A stretch of 64,000 bases of DNA from Varroa destructor (Eukaryota; Arthropoda; Arachnida; Mesostigmata; Varroidae), in contig NW_019211456.1 in NCBI RefSeq assembly GCF_002443255.2, positions 48,730,486 through 48,794,485 of the forward strand, written 5' to 3'. Numbering within the stretch: position 1 is the stretch's first letter; every line of letters begins with the position of its first letter. Positions 27,301 to 42,300 of this stretch are shown here, piece by piece. Both the position numbers and the translations under genes were made by a program. Below the pieces are notes generated by a model that was not told where the DNA came from, searched no databases, and was given only the letters and a program-made list of their open reading frames with translations.

Positions 27301-30300
27301 TACGACGATGGGACGAAATACGTTGAATTTTATACAGTCGGTGAATATGGATCGACTGTCAGGCCTTTCTTCCTAAACTGAAATATATTAGTCTCCGTTT
27401 CCTTCTCACTTTCGTTTGTTTAGAAAATCATGTTTATAGTACCAACGAGCTCGTGGATGCCTTGTATTCATTCAACAGAGATGAAATAATCGGTTATTTT
27501 TATAATAAAAAGAACCGGTTTCTTTTAGGTGAATCGAGCAACGATTGACAGACAGGCTACTTTCTGTCGGCACGCCGATGTTAAGTAATCGATCTATTTT
27601 ATTAGCCAGCGAGCAGCGTTGGAGCCATTAAATTAAAAACACGAAACATATAATAAACTATCGATACGACAACACAAATTTCGCTCCACAGTCGAATACA
27701 GTAACGAAAGGCTTCATTGATTTACGTACTGATCCTCTTTGCCAGTGTCGCAGATTCGTGCACGCCTGAATTCATCTGCGCTTCATTCTGTAATTGCCTA
27801 TTCCTCCCTTTACCTCATAGAAAACACACATGTTACTTACATTTCGTAACGTTAGCGTCATTTTTAGATGCCATCAATTGTTCTTTATTGTGATACTAAC
27901 CGCGCTCTGCCAACTGAAGTGGACAAAGTAAACATTCGACTAAGTTAGAAATGTTTCTTTGCGTTACCTTCTCCCCGCCGCCACCGATGTTATTGGCGTT
28001 ATTGTTAGTATAGGCCAAATGACATATGTTTATTACGTCGTCATTGTTATATTAAGCTGTTGTTGGATTTCAGTTGGTCGACAACGACGCTCTCGTACGT
28101 AGTTCTTCAGTAGTCCTATATTCATAGTGCGGCATGGGGTTCGGTCAAAGTTTATGGGGCTAAAGCAGAACGTTGTTTCTAGCGGCACTGACATTATTGC
28201 TGCTACGGCTGTTGTTAATTTTTGTAATGATTATCTTTGATTCTGCAGTTTATATCTGCTTTTCCTGAGACTACTGCTTGGTGAGCGTATATATGTACGG
28301 CTTTTTATTCTGCTTGAAGAACCGTTGTATATCAACCGCTTTCTCAGCATGTTAACAGATAAAAGGACGACTGTCGTCATTGATTGTTTTGTTGACGGTT
28401 GTAGTTATGAGAGGACTGCACCTAGCAGGATTAAAGTGGGCGTATAGATAAACTTCTGCGGCTTGACTCTTGGCGTTAGCAACGCTTTACATATATGAGT
28501 GAAAAAAACTAGATTATTAAATAAAACAGTTCGTTTCTGCTCGTATTTTAGCTGGGCCGGACCCAATCTTCTGGTTCGGCGCTAAAGTAGAGTAGGAGTA
28601 CAGGATTTATGGGCCAGCGTATACTTCCCGCGAACGTGCTTAGTTACAAACTTGAGTACATGTGAGATCAAGCATAGAAAGTCAATAATTCGAATTATTG
28701 GAAAAATTATTGGTCCTTCAGTGCTATGGACATGGCGGTTTTTCGAATTTCGTTTCTAGCAACTGCTCCTCTTGACAGGCCCTTGACACAATGCGGTACA
28801 GCTATACATCAGGTCTGCCATTGCAGGAAGATTTGTTTAGAATTACTTATGAAAACACATTGTTATTTCTATTGATAGAATATTGGGAACGACAGATAAT
28901 TCAAACTAGATCATCTAACGGCATATTTCCTCTCGTACCTATAAACGATTTACCAAATATTTAGTTGACGTATTTACAAAACATTCGCTACTATACGTTA
29001 TAAGCAAAAATTTGGTAGCCTACCTGAAGTAACTAGTCGACGATTTTAAAAATGTTTCTTTACATTAGATCATAATTCGGCGGCAAAAGCTCGACATTAC
29101 ACCGTCTGCTAATACCCATGGTTTGGCGGCGTTTGGTGTCGTTAGTTGCTGTTAAATGGTATATGATGTTGCCGGTAACCGGCGCTTGGTCTATCACCAA
29201 GTGTTACTCGCTAAGTTTGTTATGGCCCAGTCGAATATAAGTAATAATGCGGCTATGCAACTGCTTCGGATAAGCTGAAGTTTTAAATTACGATAGTCAT
29301 TACTGTAAAGAAGAAAGAACGCTTTACGTTCTAGTAAAATCGTTATATATATATATATATATACACAGAATAACATATAGGTTTTCGGTGAATCTGTTTC
29401 GAGAAAGGTGTGGTCGGACACGATAACGACATACCTTCTTCTCGTTGTTCGTCGTTGAAACTGCAATATCTTTGACGACGTCAAAACGTTTCCGGGTGTG
29501 GCAAGCACTGGCTGTTGCTCATTGGCATCGAATCGTTGTGCTTGGTGCTCTTGATCTCTATTGTTTTTTTTTCCCGTTCTATAAGTCAATCGTATTGTCC
29601 ATTGGTAAATTCAGCATTTATCTTTATTTGGCTGGACTTGTCCGCTAGCTGGCGCTACATGTCTAGGAGAGAAATAGAGGCCGAGTGTTTTCTGTTGGTT
29701 CTTCCATTCGTATGATCTAAATATATTGCTTATTTAGCCGTTCACGATACAGAGCTCGTTAATTACAAATGTTATTGTTGTTGACTTTTGCTAAATATTT
29801 TCGATACGTTGCCGTCTGTGTGCGTGAGCGAGGGTCACCGCCGAACTGGATCGAGTAATGTATTACTAATGGTCGATTGAGCAGGTGCTGCTGTTCGCTC
29901 TGCCGATTTGAAGGTCTCGCGTTTCGTTCCGATTCTTCGTACTTCGTCCATGCAAAAATAGTGTCACCTTATAACGCGGTTGTGAAGTAGCGGATGCTAC
30001 ACTTGAGTTCCATTGGAGTGAACTGCTTCTTTCGAGCAAATCGTTGGAAGCTGTTCGTGGGAAGGGCATCTTCGATTTTTACTGTTACGTTAAACTTCAG
30101 CGCAGAAGCAATAAATTTTTGTTCACTTAATTATATATCAGACGGAGAGACGCATTCGGCAGAACGTGTTACTGTCAAAACAAGAGGCTCTATCTGGCTG
30201 GGGCAGGATTTTGATTCCTCTTCGAGCACTCGAAATATCGTCTTTCGTAAATTGCCAAAATGAGCACTACTCAAATGGTGATGCAACTTGGTTCTAATAA

Positions 30301-33300
30301 TTGAACGCGACCGAAGCCCATCCCCCTGGTCAACAAATCAAATATTACAGCAGAGCATGCTCAGTGTTAAACATCCATGAGAATTGACGATGTCAGAAAA
30401 CAAAAATATCTACATGTAAATATCAGTGAGTAAAGGCATCATCTCGCCATTAAGTACCCCATTCTTATTTGCTATAATCACGATGCAAAATTATAAATTA
30501 ATAAAATTGCATAAAGGCGCCGCTGCTAATGTTTAGCACTGAACACGAATTCAGCAAAAATCACAATGCACTATGCATAAATCATGAATAATGAGTAATG
30601 TAACGGCGGGTGGAGAGGAGGCAAACAGCTAAATCAAAGCCGTTGCATATGTAGATTGAATACTAGATGTCTGATTGGACTGGATTCGGTATCACTTAAA
30701 GCGACCATTTTTGTTTCTACGTATGTAACATCATGTAATTTCAGTAATTATGTCTACAGGATAGTGAGCCTAAATTGTACTTCCTTTTTAGTTTTTATTT
30801 CTATGACTCCATGTAAACGTAAAATGATATTTCAACGTAATTTTTTCCATGTGTGCATTTTTGACATTCAGTACACTTAATAAAAGCATCGTCCACCGGA
30901 GTTACGGCTTCATTTCGGAACCTAAATCACTAACTGCCCATTTTCAATATATTCTTTCTTTAATCCGCAGATAACTTTCTGCGTACAGTCGTGCATCAAG
31001 CGATATTGACTGCCGTAAACTCGTTAAATGGATGCTCGAACATGCTACATGTAAAAAATTTAAAATTTAAAAAATGTAAAAAAAAAACTCCCAAAGAAGC
31101 AACGCTTTTAAAACGATTAAAGTTCCAAGACGTTTGACCACTGCAGGGATAGCCCAACCGGCTATCGATATCCTTCTGTGAATCGGCTATTCATTTCTAT
31201 AGTCTGGTTCTTGATGGACGTTTGCCCAGCGCGGAACAATTCGATAATGACTGATCTTTGCAAACAGTTCCCAATGTTGAACGGTCTGCCGTCTATCCAT
31301 TGCACATGTGAGGAAGTTTACAAAATGTGATACAAGATGCCTCCGTGCCGTTTCGGGTAACTAGCTAAAAATATCGTTAGGACAGACATGGTACCGTAAT
31401 ATGCCCTTTGTGGGGTTTGCTTACACCCCGGCTGTTGTAGTCCATTTAGGTTGTGTTCTCCACCAAATGTCACGTTGATGAAACGCTATTGAATACGTAT
31501 CTGACCGGGCTGAACTTTTTTTTGCTTAATACCTTTTACTCCTACCTTATTTCTGTTCCAATAAAGTTGCTCCATTCTGTGGCCGCATCGAATCACCGAG
31601 AAGCAATACCGTGATACGGCAACAAACAGAACTAACAATTATGCTAGAGGAAGCATACGAATATTAGAAATACAGATGACCACCGGACAGATTGGTACAC
31701 CATTCCATATGACCTACCACTACCATGTGTAGAAAATGTAGGAGGGAACAGCGCAGAAAGTAGCGAATCCTGCAATACCGTTAGTTGTATCATTGTAGGA
31801 ATAATTCCTAATACTTGGATATGTTATCGATTCTTGGATATGTTATCGGCTTCCACTTTATCTGGGACGTTTTACTACTTATCTGATGAAAATACTGCTA
31901 TTGAAACTAAAATATTTTCGTAATTGTGATGGCGACGATGAACGCGCGCGACATTTCCACATAAGATTTACCGGGGCTGTGGTTTCTAGACAATTCGGTT
32001 TTTATAAGTACTGCTTCAGCCTAGTCTTGTGGCTACGCGACGGTTCGCGTCACAGATTGATAGGTTAGGCGGGGTCTTGGTGGGTCCATTAGTTGCGTTA
32101 AATCGCACAACAGATAACCTAAAACGAGTTGTTCTAAGAAGTGTATTGTAGAGGATCTACGAAGATGACGAGAATGGAGTAAGTTTGATGACCACATCTA
32201 GTAGTAGTTCTCTATTGGAATAATGCAAAATCCATTGATGCATGTCCCCGCTTGGAGTCAATGACTAATTTTGGTCCTTATTGTACGATATACGACAATT
32301 TCATACCGCATTGATAATATCATCTCGTTAATGATAATGCTGCGGACGAATCAAGAAGAACACGTCTGATGATAATTTCACGAAGGCAGAGGTGAAGAGT
32401 GCACGTCGCCCTTATAGGATCTAAGTCTAATATCATAGAACAATGCGAGTTGAAGCGAAAAGACTGACGAAGCTCTCATAGGCATGAATAATTCGCCAGT
32501 AAATAAACCAAGTTGATTCCATAAAGAATTGAAAACATTGCTAAAAGACTAAAGGTGCAATTATAGCAAGGGATAAGGTGAGTCTCGATTGTTTCATTGT
32601 ACGTTTCAGGCCGATACGACAGTCACGTCACTATGTGGGGGCACTCGACCTGTGTCAATGCCCACGGTCTCTACGACAACGATTAACTCAATGACGATCA
32701 CCAAGTCCGAGGGCAGGCGATTATCGACACGTCTCGACTCGTCGATTCGAAGCGGCTCAGGAGTAGAAACGGCTGATAATGCCTCAGCGCCCGTCACGAA
32801 AACCCAACCCTCGGCCGACGGTTTCGTCATCGGTAAGAAAAGCGAGTTTTTCTTATTTTTTATGTTGCTTTCCGTGAAGCTTTTTTTTCCGTCAACGCTA
32901 GCTAATGCATAAATTATAATATTCAATACAATTTTTTCCGATACTACAATGTATGACACAATATAGAAGCGAACGTTGATGATAACCAACCAGCAAACTC
33001 GTTGATCGTTCGCCTATACGACGTGAAAAAGGTTAGCTGGAAAAAAAACTGTAAGCAACGATAAAACGCGAACACGAATCGCCAATGATTATTTCTGTTT
33101 ATTTGTACATTCGACATTGCAAAATAAGAGGTCACGTCAAAAAGATGGCCGGATACTCCGGAGGGTTACAATAAGAATGTCGATCACGTACGAAGGACAA
33201 AGATGAATGCTTCCGTAATGATGACAGTTATTATAGTTTATTGTGTGATGATCATAAGGCCACAATACATACACGAACTGATTCGTTTATGTTTGTATAT

Positions 33301-36300
33301 TAATAACCACTGAATGGGTACGGTTCCATCTAGCTACTACAAACGGAAGCGTACCCAACCTTGTAGCAAAATGAGGGCTCCGAAGTTTTGCCTTCATCTT
33401 GTTTTACCTTAATCGGCGTCGGCCTTAATAGTTCTTCAATACAAATAAACAGTATCAAGATTTTAGTGTTAAAAAAAAGAATCAGAATGCACGTGGATGA
33501 CAACTGTGTCTTCCAGTGTTGTATATAAGTCCAGCCTTGCGTAGAGTTTGAAGAGATCTTTTGAAAATGTCCCGTAGCTAATTTGTAATAAATCGGTCCT
33601 GGATAAATTTAGTGCAAGAGAGAACAAAATATTAAGGACAGCTATATTCAGTATTGTACCAGTTTTTGAGAATGGCTTTGATTGAGCTGTGATTGGCTGG
33701 TAGTGTCGCTGTTTTTCCCTGTCATCGCCTTGGGCCTTGTAAATTTACTCGTTGTTTTCGGTGACGCAGCCTGACGTCACCGTATCTCTATGTATTTCCG
33801 CTGAAACAGACGATGAGTCAGATTGCCGGAGTTGTAATCGTATCTTTTTAATAATGGCAGCTGACGCAGTTTAAGTGCGAGGCTGGAGTCTTGCTTGGAG
33901 TCACGGAAGTTCAGCAGCTCGCCACTTCGCTTATCTGTGATAATTAATCGATAATTTGCTAATAGAACATGAAAAACGCTACGTCCTTTACCCTAAGTTG
34001 AGGCATGTACGTTTAATAGTACAGTTTCTCTTCCAGTCGTAATTTTATTCGATCATAAAATAAGTTGAGACGATTTTTTTATGAGCTTGCGGATGCTGTC
34101 TACAGGCATTGCATCTATCCGCTTGGTTTGCTGTGGACATCATTACTCATGCCGATTTGATCTACGGAATAATTTATGATCACATTCATTTACGGAATTC
34201 AATTTTATGAGCTGTTAATGTTTACAGCCCTATCAAAGATCATCATCATTGATTATCGCCATAGACAGAGCGTCAGTGTACACCGTATAGGAGGAGTTCG
34301 TATTATTCAGTCCAAACACTTACTGACCCTTACTGTGACTGTATTTCGAAATTTGGCAGTTACTGGTTCTCGTCAGAACTAAAAGATTGTTGATAAGAGA
34401 AGTATGTAAGAGAATACACTTTATATTGTAAGGTCTGAAACCTTTCAAAGCATATACGGGCTGTATTCAGAACAGGAACCAGTTTTGGAAGTGCAATGAT
34501 ATTCAGGCTAATGATTCAACGTAATTGTGGGGCGAACGAAAATAATTTCGAAAAAAAGCGCACTTTACGATGTGAGGCCTTTGAGACACACTTTGAACCG
34601 TCTTGCTTGTTTGACGCCATGAAACTGCGTTTGCTACCGCAGCAATGTTTTTGCGCGTATATTTGAATATCTCCCTAATACATTACCTGAAAAGATGTCC
34701 AACGAAGTATATAAGGTACAATGAGGGGTGAGACAAAATGGGTCTCGGAAACTACCATAAAGAACAACGTTAATGCGTAAATCTGTTAAAGAACACCCGT
34801 GTACGCACGTACTAGACAATTAAAAAGCACAGTATCGTTTTGCGGTTCGTACAACATTGTTATTTAATCACCACTTACTAATTGTTGTATCGATGCAACT
34901 CAATAACCAATAATGATAATCAAATACGCGCGTATGTATATTTGCGGCCCAATGTTATTCTAAATGTTGTCAGCCATCGAAGCCAGCCGAAACCGGTAAT
35001 AACAATAAAATACATAATCAAACCACTCGCGCCAAGCTGCCATCCAGCCATCGAGCTTCTCGTATCCCTGCCTGTGTCTTACTTTTGCGCGCACGTCCCT
35101 CATGCCTATCGATGTCTGCATTCGTGCGTACAGTAGACCTTCGTAGGCGCACAGCATAAGCTCAGTTGGGACGATCTGTTGCTATTGATGACCAATGAAG
35201 TTATTCTGTAAAAGTATTATATTTGATCCCTACTGGTAGCGTTCGCTGCTAATTAGTGCAATTAGCAGCAATGGGGCAGAAAGAAGAAACTATAGACAGC
35301 GAGAAGTCAATGAGCTCTGTCGTCTCTTGATTGTGACATACATACAGACATACATAAAAAAAACTTTTTTTGTGTTGTTCGCGATGCCCTCGCCGGTCCT
35401 CCTGTAATATGCAGTCGTTATCCTTCAAGCATATAGCTCTGCTTTATACTGTACCCAATGACCAATATAAATAGAAGGCCGCATAACGACAGTTGCTCTT
35501 TGACGCGACTCTTTTTTATCTTCTATAATAAGATGAAAAAGACATCTATTATAGCATAGACGCTGTCGATCATCTTCGCTTTCGCGAGTTCGCGCCCGTC
35601 GCAAAGGTGTTGTTTTATTACTGGCTTTCGTACTATGAATACTTTCAGCATAGGTTTGCGTCTCAAGTGCGTTGGTAGCACAGTATTCGTGCTCGTATAT
35701 AGAAAGTAACATGGGAGCTAACGAGTGGTATTCCGCTCAATGTTCTGAGAGTTTAATACGTTGTTTCGTTGTCGAACATTGGGGTAGAAATAGAGGACAG
35801 ATCGGAATGGTAGGAAAGTTCTTCTGAGAATGCCAACCTTTATTTGTCGCCCGAACCGAATCACTTCCATCTTCGCACTTGATTCGAGCGCTTGTTTCGC
35901 AGCTTTCCTGCTATGAATATCTTGCTGTTGTTAGATTTTGCTTTTTTTTTGATCCAAATGACGGCAAAAGTAAAAGGGACAAATTGTGGGCTAATGAAAT
36001 CACTGCTGAATGTTATGCTCTTGTATCTATGGCAAGATGGCCTCTTGGAGTTCTTTAGTTTTACCACTATATCTCTATACAGCAGCCATCGGACTCTAAC
36101 TGAATAAGCAGAAATCATTTGTTCGTAGCTATTGTGAAGGAAAAACCTGAGGTAATCTACCAAGCTGCCAATAGCCTTCACTTTTTCAGCTCGACTTCGT
36201 CTGTTTTTAATGACAAGCAAAAAAAAATTGGGAAATTCTGGCTGCATATATAAACGGACAAATCAAATCGTGAGATGAGTTGTATGCGTATATCCAAAAC

Positions 36301-39300
36301 AAATTGCAACGTCCTGACTCATATTTTCATCGAGTTTTAACAGCGGCGTGTCTGGTGTTTAATGGCCGAAAGGCAGTAACATTAGCCATAGGCAAAAACA
36401 TAGATATGAGTAAGGAATCTTATAAAAAGCTATAGGTAAGCTAAAACGTATTGCAGTTTCATACGTCTCAAAGCTCGTGCGTAATCTTTCGACCTCCATA
36501 TTACAGAAATATATTTTTACGCATAAAGATATATTTCTGCTGGGGGCAGCGCCTTCGATCTTTTTTACTGTCGGTGATATAGGCATATTAGATAAGTATT
36601 CTTCATGTAGTATAACCGAAACTGCCTCAATATTAATAGAACATTTTCACACTGATAAAAAAACAACAAATAACCATTCTGGGCCGTTTTCTTATATGGT
36701 AAGATTTTCACAATTCGTTTATAATTGTTTTTGGTACTATTCATAGAGTAGCCCCCCATAATTTTTTTTTGGGGGGGGGGGGGGGGCTACTCTATGAATT
36801 ACACATGGGCATAGGTTTTGTTTCGTGTCATCAACTAGCCTGCCTGGATAACTCCTGTTTGTCTCTCTCTGTTCTCATACACAATAACAATAACTGAATG
36901 TGAGGACTTCCTTGAATTGAAATTTATAGAAATTGGTGACTTAGCAACGCACTGCGACAAGCATAGAGAACAATGGCTATATATGCTATGTTTGTATGTA
37001 GTGTGTATTGACACATAGTCAACGTAATCGTTATGGTCTCCTATAATACGATAGTACTATACGATTACAGTGCGATAGTACGATAATAGTATAGCTCTCC
37101 CATAGATAAGTCACCTGTAGCACTTAGGCTTATCACAAACCTCTCTAACAACCACTTTGCGTCCTTTTGAACCGGGACATTTCTCCGACACATTGAGAAA
37201 CAACTCAGTCTACCGCAGATATCTTTCTTTCTGTTCTTTTGTGTATTTATATATGCAACAATTGGACTTCGTTTATGGCAATAGCGTATGATTTTTTCAG
37301 TTGAAGCCGTACTCACCTTGATTAAAAACACTGTCCTTTATTTAGTATTGTTAATATAAGGCTGCGATTATACATTGAGAATCAGGGAAATGATATCTGT
37401 ATTTGTGTAACGACATTTTTGTCTCTGCACGTAGAGCCACCTACGTTACCTGGACCGTCAACTTTTTGGAAAACGAAATTTCTTATGATACACTGAAGCT
37501 AATGCCAGTTTTTGGCCAGGTTCTCAGCTTTAATTCAATTTTCCTGTTTTCGTATGTAAAAAGTTTCAGATTGTTATAAATAAACATTTGCTTCTAATCT
37601 TGCACACTGCAATCGTTCGATTAGTAGATTCGGTGTTGGTTTTACTGACGGTATCGCCATGTACAGGATGTACCACCTAAAATCAATGAAACCATGATAT
37701 TTTTGGCTTTCTACAATAGTCTCAATATTAAAGATGCCTTTGCATTATCAGTAGCCTCATTACCGTTGGCTGTAATCCATTGTGGTTCCTGGTCGAATGG
37801 AAGTATTTCTACATTGTTATCATCATCATTAGAATGCCTCATCTGTACATTGTTCCTGTGAATCTTGTAGAAAGCTTTCCTCATTATCTAGTGTAAATGT
37901 TGTGTTAAAACGAAAAAAATGAATAACATACATGTCAATACTACTATATCACTTGTGCTTCACTTATATACTTATGCACTAACAAATATATCAATATGTA
38001 AAAAGTGTAGCACGTTTGTTCATTTGATAAAATAGCTTTTTAATCTCACACACCTTCGCCACATACATTTTTTTTACGATAGCACGTATCTTGCACGGAT
38101 ATTCACGTGTACACAGGACATTTGGTGCTATTGAATCTTGTTCAATAATCGTACATTTCATGGTGTTCTGTTTAAAAGATGGCCAATTAGGATGATAAGT
38201 TCTACAAACGCGTGCTGCCATATTGGTGTGGGACGATTGACGTGACACTGCAAATGGCGTTAAGGGCATTAATGGAGCTTCGTTACATACCTTTACAATA
38301 TTGTACAGCGGTCGTCGAGGTGGCCACGGTGGCTGTCCTTCTCCACACTCACATTCTGGCACTCCTTTGCCCGCCGCCTGTACTAGGAGTATTCTATTAT
38401 ATTACGGCATGCCGGATTTCCTACCAAGAAACTGCAATCTATTCTGTACGCCACAAGTCCGATACCTAGTAAAATTCTTAACCCAGGCGCATGATCGTCG
38501 AAGGAACTAACCGTGTACCGCTACTGCCGGCGTGGAACGGGGTGCACGTATCGGCGTTAATACTGATCATTTACTACTCGCTAGCGCCACTATCAGCTAT
38601 GAACATATGAATAGCAGTCGAGTGAGCGCTGCGATCGCTAAACCAAAAATGGAAGCATTTGGATTGGGTAACTTTAATGTATGCTCGTCATTGTTGCTGT
38701 TTCTTATTGGCTTGTTGTTTTTCTTCTGTTTCTGCTCCGGTTCGCTCTCCTCACGTTCCTATTGAGAGTGCTAGTAATCGAAGGGAGTCAAGACGCACCG
38801 AACGAAGCTGCAATATTATCTCGAAAAGTCTAGTCCCTTCACAAAATGAAACTATATATGATGAGTATGAATTTTTCTACCGACGACGGCGGAAGGATTG
38901 AGGGTCGAGCTGGAAGGTAGCGTTGGATCAGGGACGTCGCTTGGACAATCGCTAGAAGCTTGCGTGAATCGGGTTGTTTGGAGGTATCCTTCTGTTCGGG
39001 GTGCGTGAGGATGCTTCTGCTATTCTTGACGTAGCACCGATGCTGTTGGTGTACCTATTCAGAACTATTTGCGGTTGTCGTATGCCAGGCGTCACAGTTT
39101 TAGCATAGGGAGCTCTTTGTCGCGCACTTTGTTGTCTTTATTTAGTGCATTGAAACTGATAGTTTGATTGACTCCCGATCCTCATTCAGTTGGAATTAGA
39201 AAACACAAAAGGGCCATATGTTTCCTCAAGTCGGTTAGTGGTCGTCAGTTAACGATCTTGTGCGTGCTACATAATAACAATCATAATATTAACGGCCAGA

Positions 39301-42300
39301 GCTTTTGCCATACCTGCCTTTAGGCATTTTTCTCACTTAAAGCCATCGTTAAGTATTAATGAGCAAATGCGTAACAGCAACAAGACGAAATGGAATGGGT
39401 AACGCTCCTAATGGTGAAGAAATTTTCCAGACCACCCACTAATAATAGGGGGCGACGCTCGATGAAGATGGTACCACTCAATCAATTACTATTAGTAAAA
39501 TTGATTTAAAAAAATATATGCGTCATTTGACCATAACATTGCAGCAGTGGTTCTATCGTTGATGTATGCAATAGTCAGTCCTTTACGCTACCAAACGACG
39601 CCTAAAAGCCGCTGTTGTCCATCGTCCCTAACAGACAACATACCGCCCTCTGTTTTTTGCTTCGGCTGTTCCGTTCGAGCGGCTAGGGCTTGTTGTTCGG
39701 CCAAGGCCTAGTGAATATGGAATCTTTTTTGGTGTCTGAATATCGATATTCACTGCCACCCCTTGAGGCCGTAAAAGCATGATTAGCAACAGTCGTTGCT
39801 GTAATTAACCCCAGGAGAGAACCGACAATAATTTTGAAAATTTCCCCGTTCAGAATTTGCGGCCTGGCAAGCTGGATTGTATAAAGACGAGTGTGAACAT
39901 CCTTAATGGCTCGACTATTGAACTAGTTGTAGCCAATCGCCTGCCATTCTGATCATCCAAGACTGAAACCGCTACATTTCCTTGTTTCGCACAAAGTGAT
40001 GCCTGTGTCCTGGTTTCGAAGAAATAGCACCTTGCTTGTGTGAAGTAAATAATGTGGTTGTATTAGAATTATTAGAAATAAGTTGCTCAAGTACTATAGG
40101 ATTGAGAAAGGCTTATCCGAGACGCTCACTATATCAAGCTCGTCGCTAGGAGATTATCAAGTCTTTAAACCAACCTTTAGTGTTTCGATGTTTCATTGTC
40201 TCTGTTCTTGTACCTTTACGCCTTTCATCAAAATCGCAATCGTTGGGGCTAACATTTTGTGCCCCTTCAGTCATTTGGCTATGGCCACTACTTTATCGCA
40301 GTTGGGGGTGCCCTCGCGGTTGTCGACCACAACGCCGAACGCTGTTCACCTCGATGCTGTCGGATCTACTCTCTACATCATCGAACTGTGTCAACTTCAA
40401 ATTCGGGAAACTTCTGCGTATCGTCAATTCGTGATGACTTATTAATGCTGACAATTAATATTTCATCAATTCCACGGCGTCTCGGTTTCGTTTCGAATAA
40501 CGTTGCTATTATCGTTGATTTTTCGCTTCGCAATAAATGTAACGACGATTCGCTGGGTCATATTCACCATGCCGACGGTTGTAATGAAAATCATTCCCAT
40601 GGCAACTGCTGTGGCTCTCGTGCATCTGCTGTTGATTTGGTCCTGATGGGCATCCACGGCCATGATCATATACGTACTGCTGTGGCTGCTGGTGATGATA
40701 ATAATAATTACAATGATAACGGCGGTGCTTTCATAGGCGATGGGAAGTCGCTATCGGACGTCGAGATGGCTCGTAGGAAGGAGATGATCATGATGGCATC
40801 GCTAAAACGACGTCAACAACAGGAACAACTGCGACTCCGTAAAGAGAACGAACAAGCGATGAGGCGGGCGCACGAACAAGCTCGAAGAGACGAGGCCGAA
40901 CGTAAGCGCGAGGACGATAAACGACGTCGGGAGATCATCCTCGAACAATACCGGCTGCGCAAAGCTCAAGAGGAAGCCGAGAAGAATGGAGCGCCCCCCG
41001 TGCACCACGCATCACTCATGGCCGGTAAGTGCTACCCTAGACATGACTATCATCATCACTTTTATTACTAGTGAAAACAATATGGAGATGTAATACCTTT
41101 TCACTTATCGTGTATAGTGTCTGTTTATTTTACGCGTCATGTATTTACGACTTGCCTAGTCTAACATCTGTTCTGCTAACATAGCTATTTTTTAGTTGTT
41201 TCATATATTGTTCTAACGACTTGGTCCAATTTCCAGTTGACTACAGATAACGTCGTATGCAGATACGTTGACCTATAATGAGTCAGCTTTTTTTTTCATG
41301 TAGTACCACCATCCAGATAGATAATTAATTTCAACATTACTGTCGATGCTTTCGTTCCTGATGGTACAAGTTGTCTGAGCTTTGTGTTTCTTCACCATTA
41401 TCGCTTATGCGATATGCGGCGCTTCACGTCGGGTCTCAACATTTTGGGACGTTTGAAAAAAGTGGGCCACTTCATCACGGACTAGCACAGAATATCTTTC
41501 CATGTAATATAATACATGATGCGATATTCTACGAGCCTATCGAGCCGATGTTTCGGTACGAAAACTAAAGCGCGGCATAACGTGTCGCAGAGGCTTGATT
41601 TCACGCAAGAGGCGTGTGTACAAAGATGGAAAGCAACGATTTCAATGGATATAAAACTGCGGACGTGGTCCAACATTGCCAGAACATCGTTGAAACTCCT
41701 AATTAGACAGAATAATGAGATTATTTGTTATCAGTTGATTCTGTCACGTTTTGTTTGCTTCATCTGTAGACATCGCGTATGCTTGTATGGGCATACAGTC
41801 ATATGCGTTCGTGACTGAATAGTTTACCAATCGGCCAAATACGTTTGTCTATTTTAATTGACATGTATTATCACATTTAAAGCGAACTTTCAGAATGGAA
41901 GGGAACCGATAATACTCGCTATGATGTGCGAGTTTTTTTCTATTTACGGCTACTTATGTGTGCGCACATTTATTTCGTCTTTTATTCAGCAATGTTTGAC
42001 AAACCAGCTAGAAAAAGACAGTTTTGATCTGGTGATAGGATAAGGCTTAACGAAGAGTGAAAAGATATCTATTATGTCACATACATATTGAAGACAATAA
42101 AAATATATCAGAGCATGAAGTCGGCTGAAATTGAGCCCTATTTCGGATACATTTTCAAGTCAACTCTGCATTGAGTAACGTGCTACGAACAGATTTCACA
42201 GTAGATTTTTTTGTTTTATGGCTTATATCTGGTATAATAGCATCATCGCGAGGCTCACCTTCGAGGCAGGTTAATAACATGCTAACAATAAGACATCGTG

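Larger units (their letters stand above)
27144..32609. other. Patronin intron 14
   Basis: This 5.5-kb intron contains a (TA)n run at 29344-29363 and a 19-base-period duplication at 31814-31848. Open frames of up to 131 codons occur on the minus strand around 29.2-29.6 kb. They show no recognisable motif and overlap the TA repeat. Confidence 0.7.

Noticed and set aside
37991..38362. 123-codon open frame on the minus strand
   Set aside because: At this base composition two or three random frames of this length are expected in 64 kb. It has no recognisable domain and no splice context.
40259..40736. Long open frame extending upstream of the coiled-coil exon
   Set aside because: The extra residues are His/Asp/Asn/Cys-rich and unlike the family. 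A branch-point-like site and acceptor at 40736 join in the exact phase to exon 15, whose FVIG end continues naturally into the exon.
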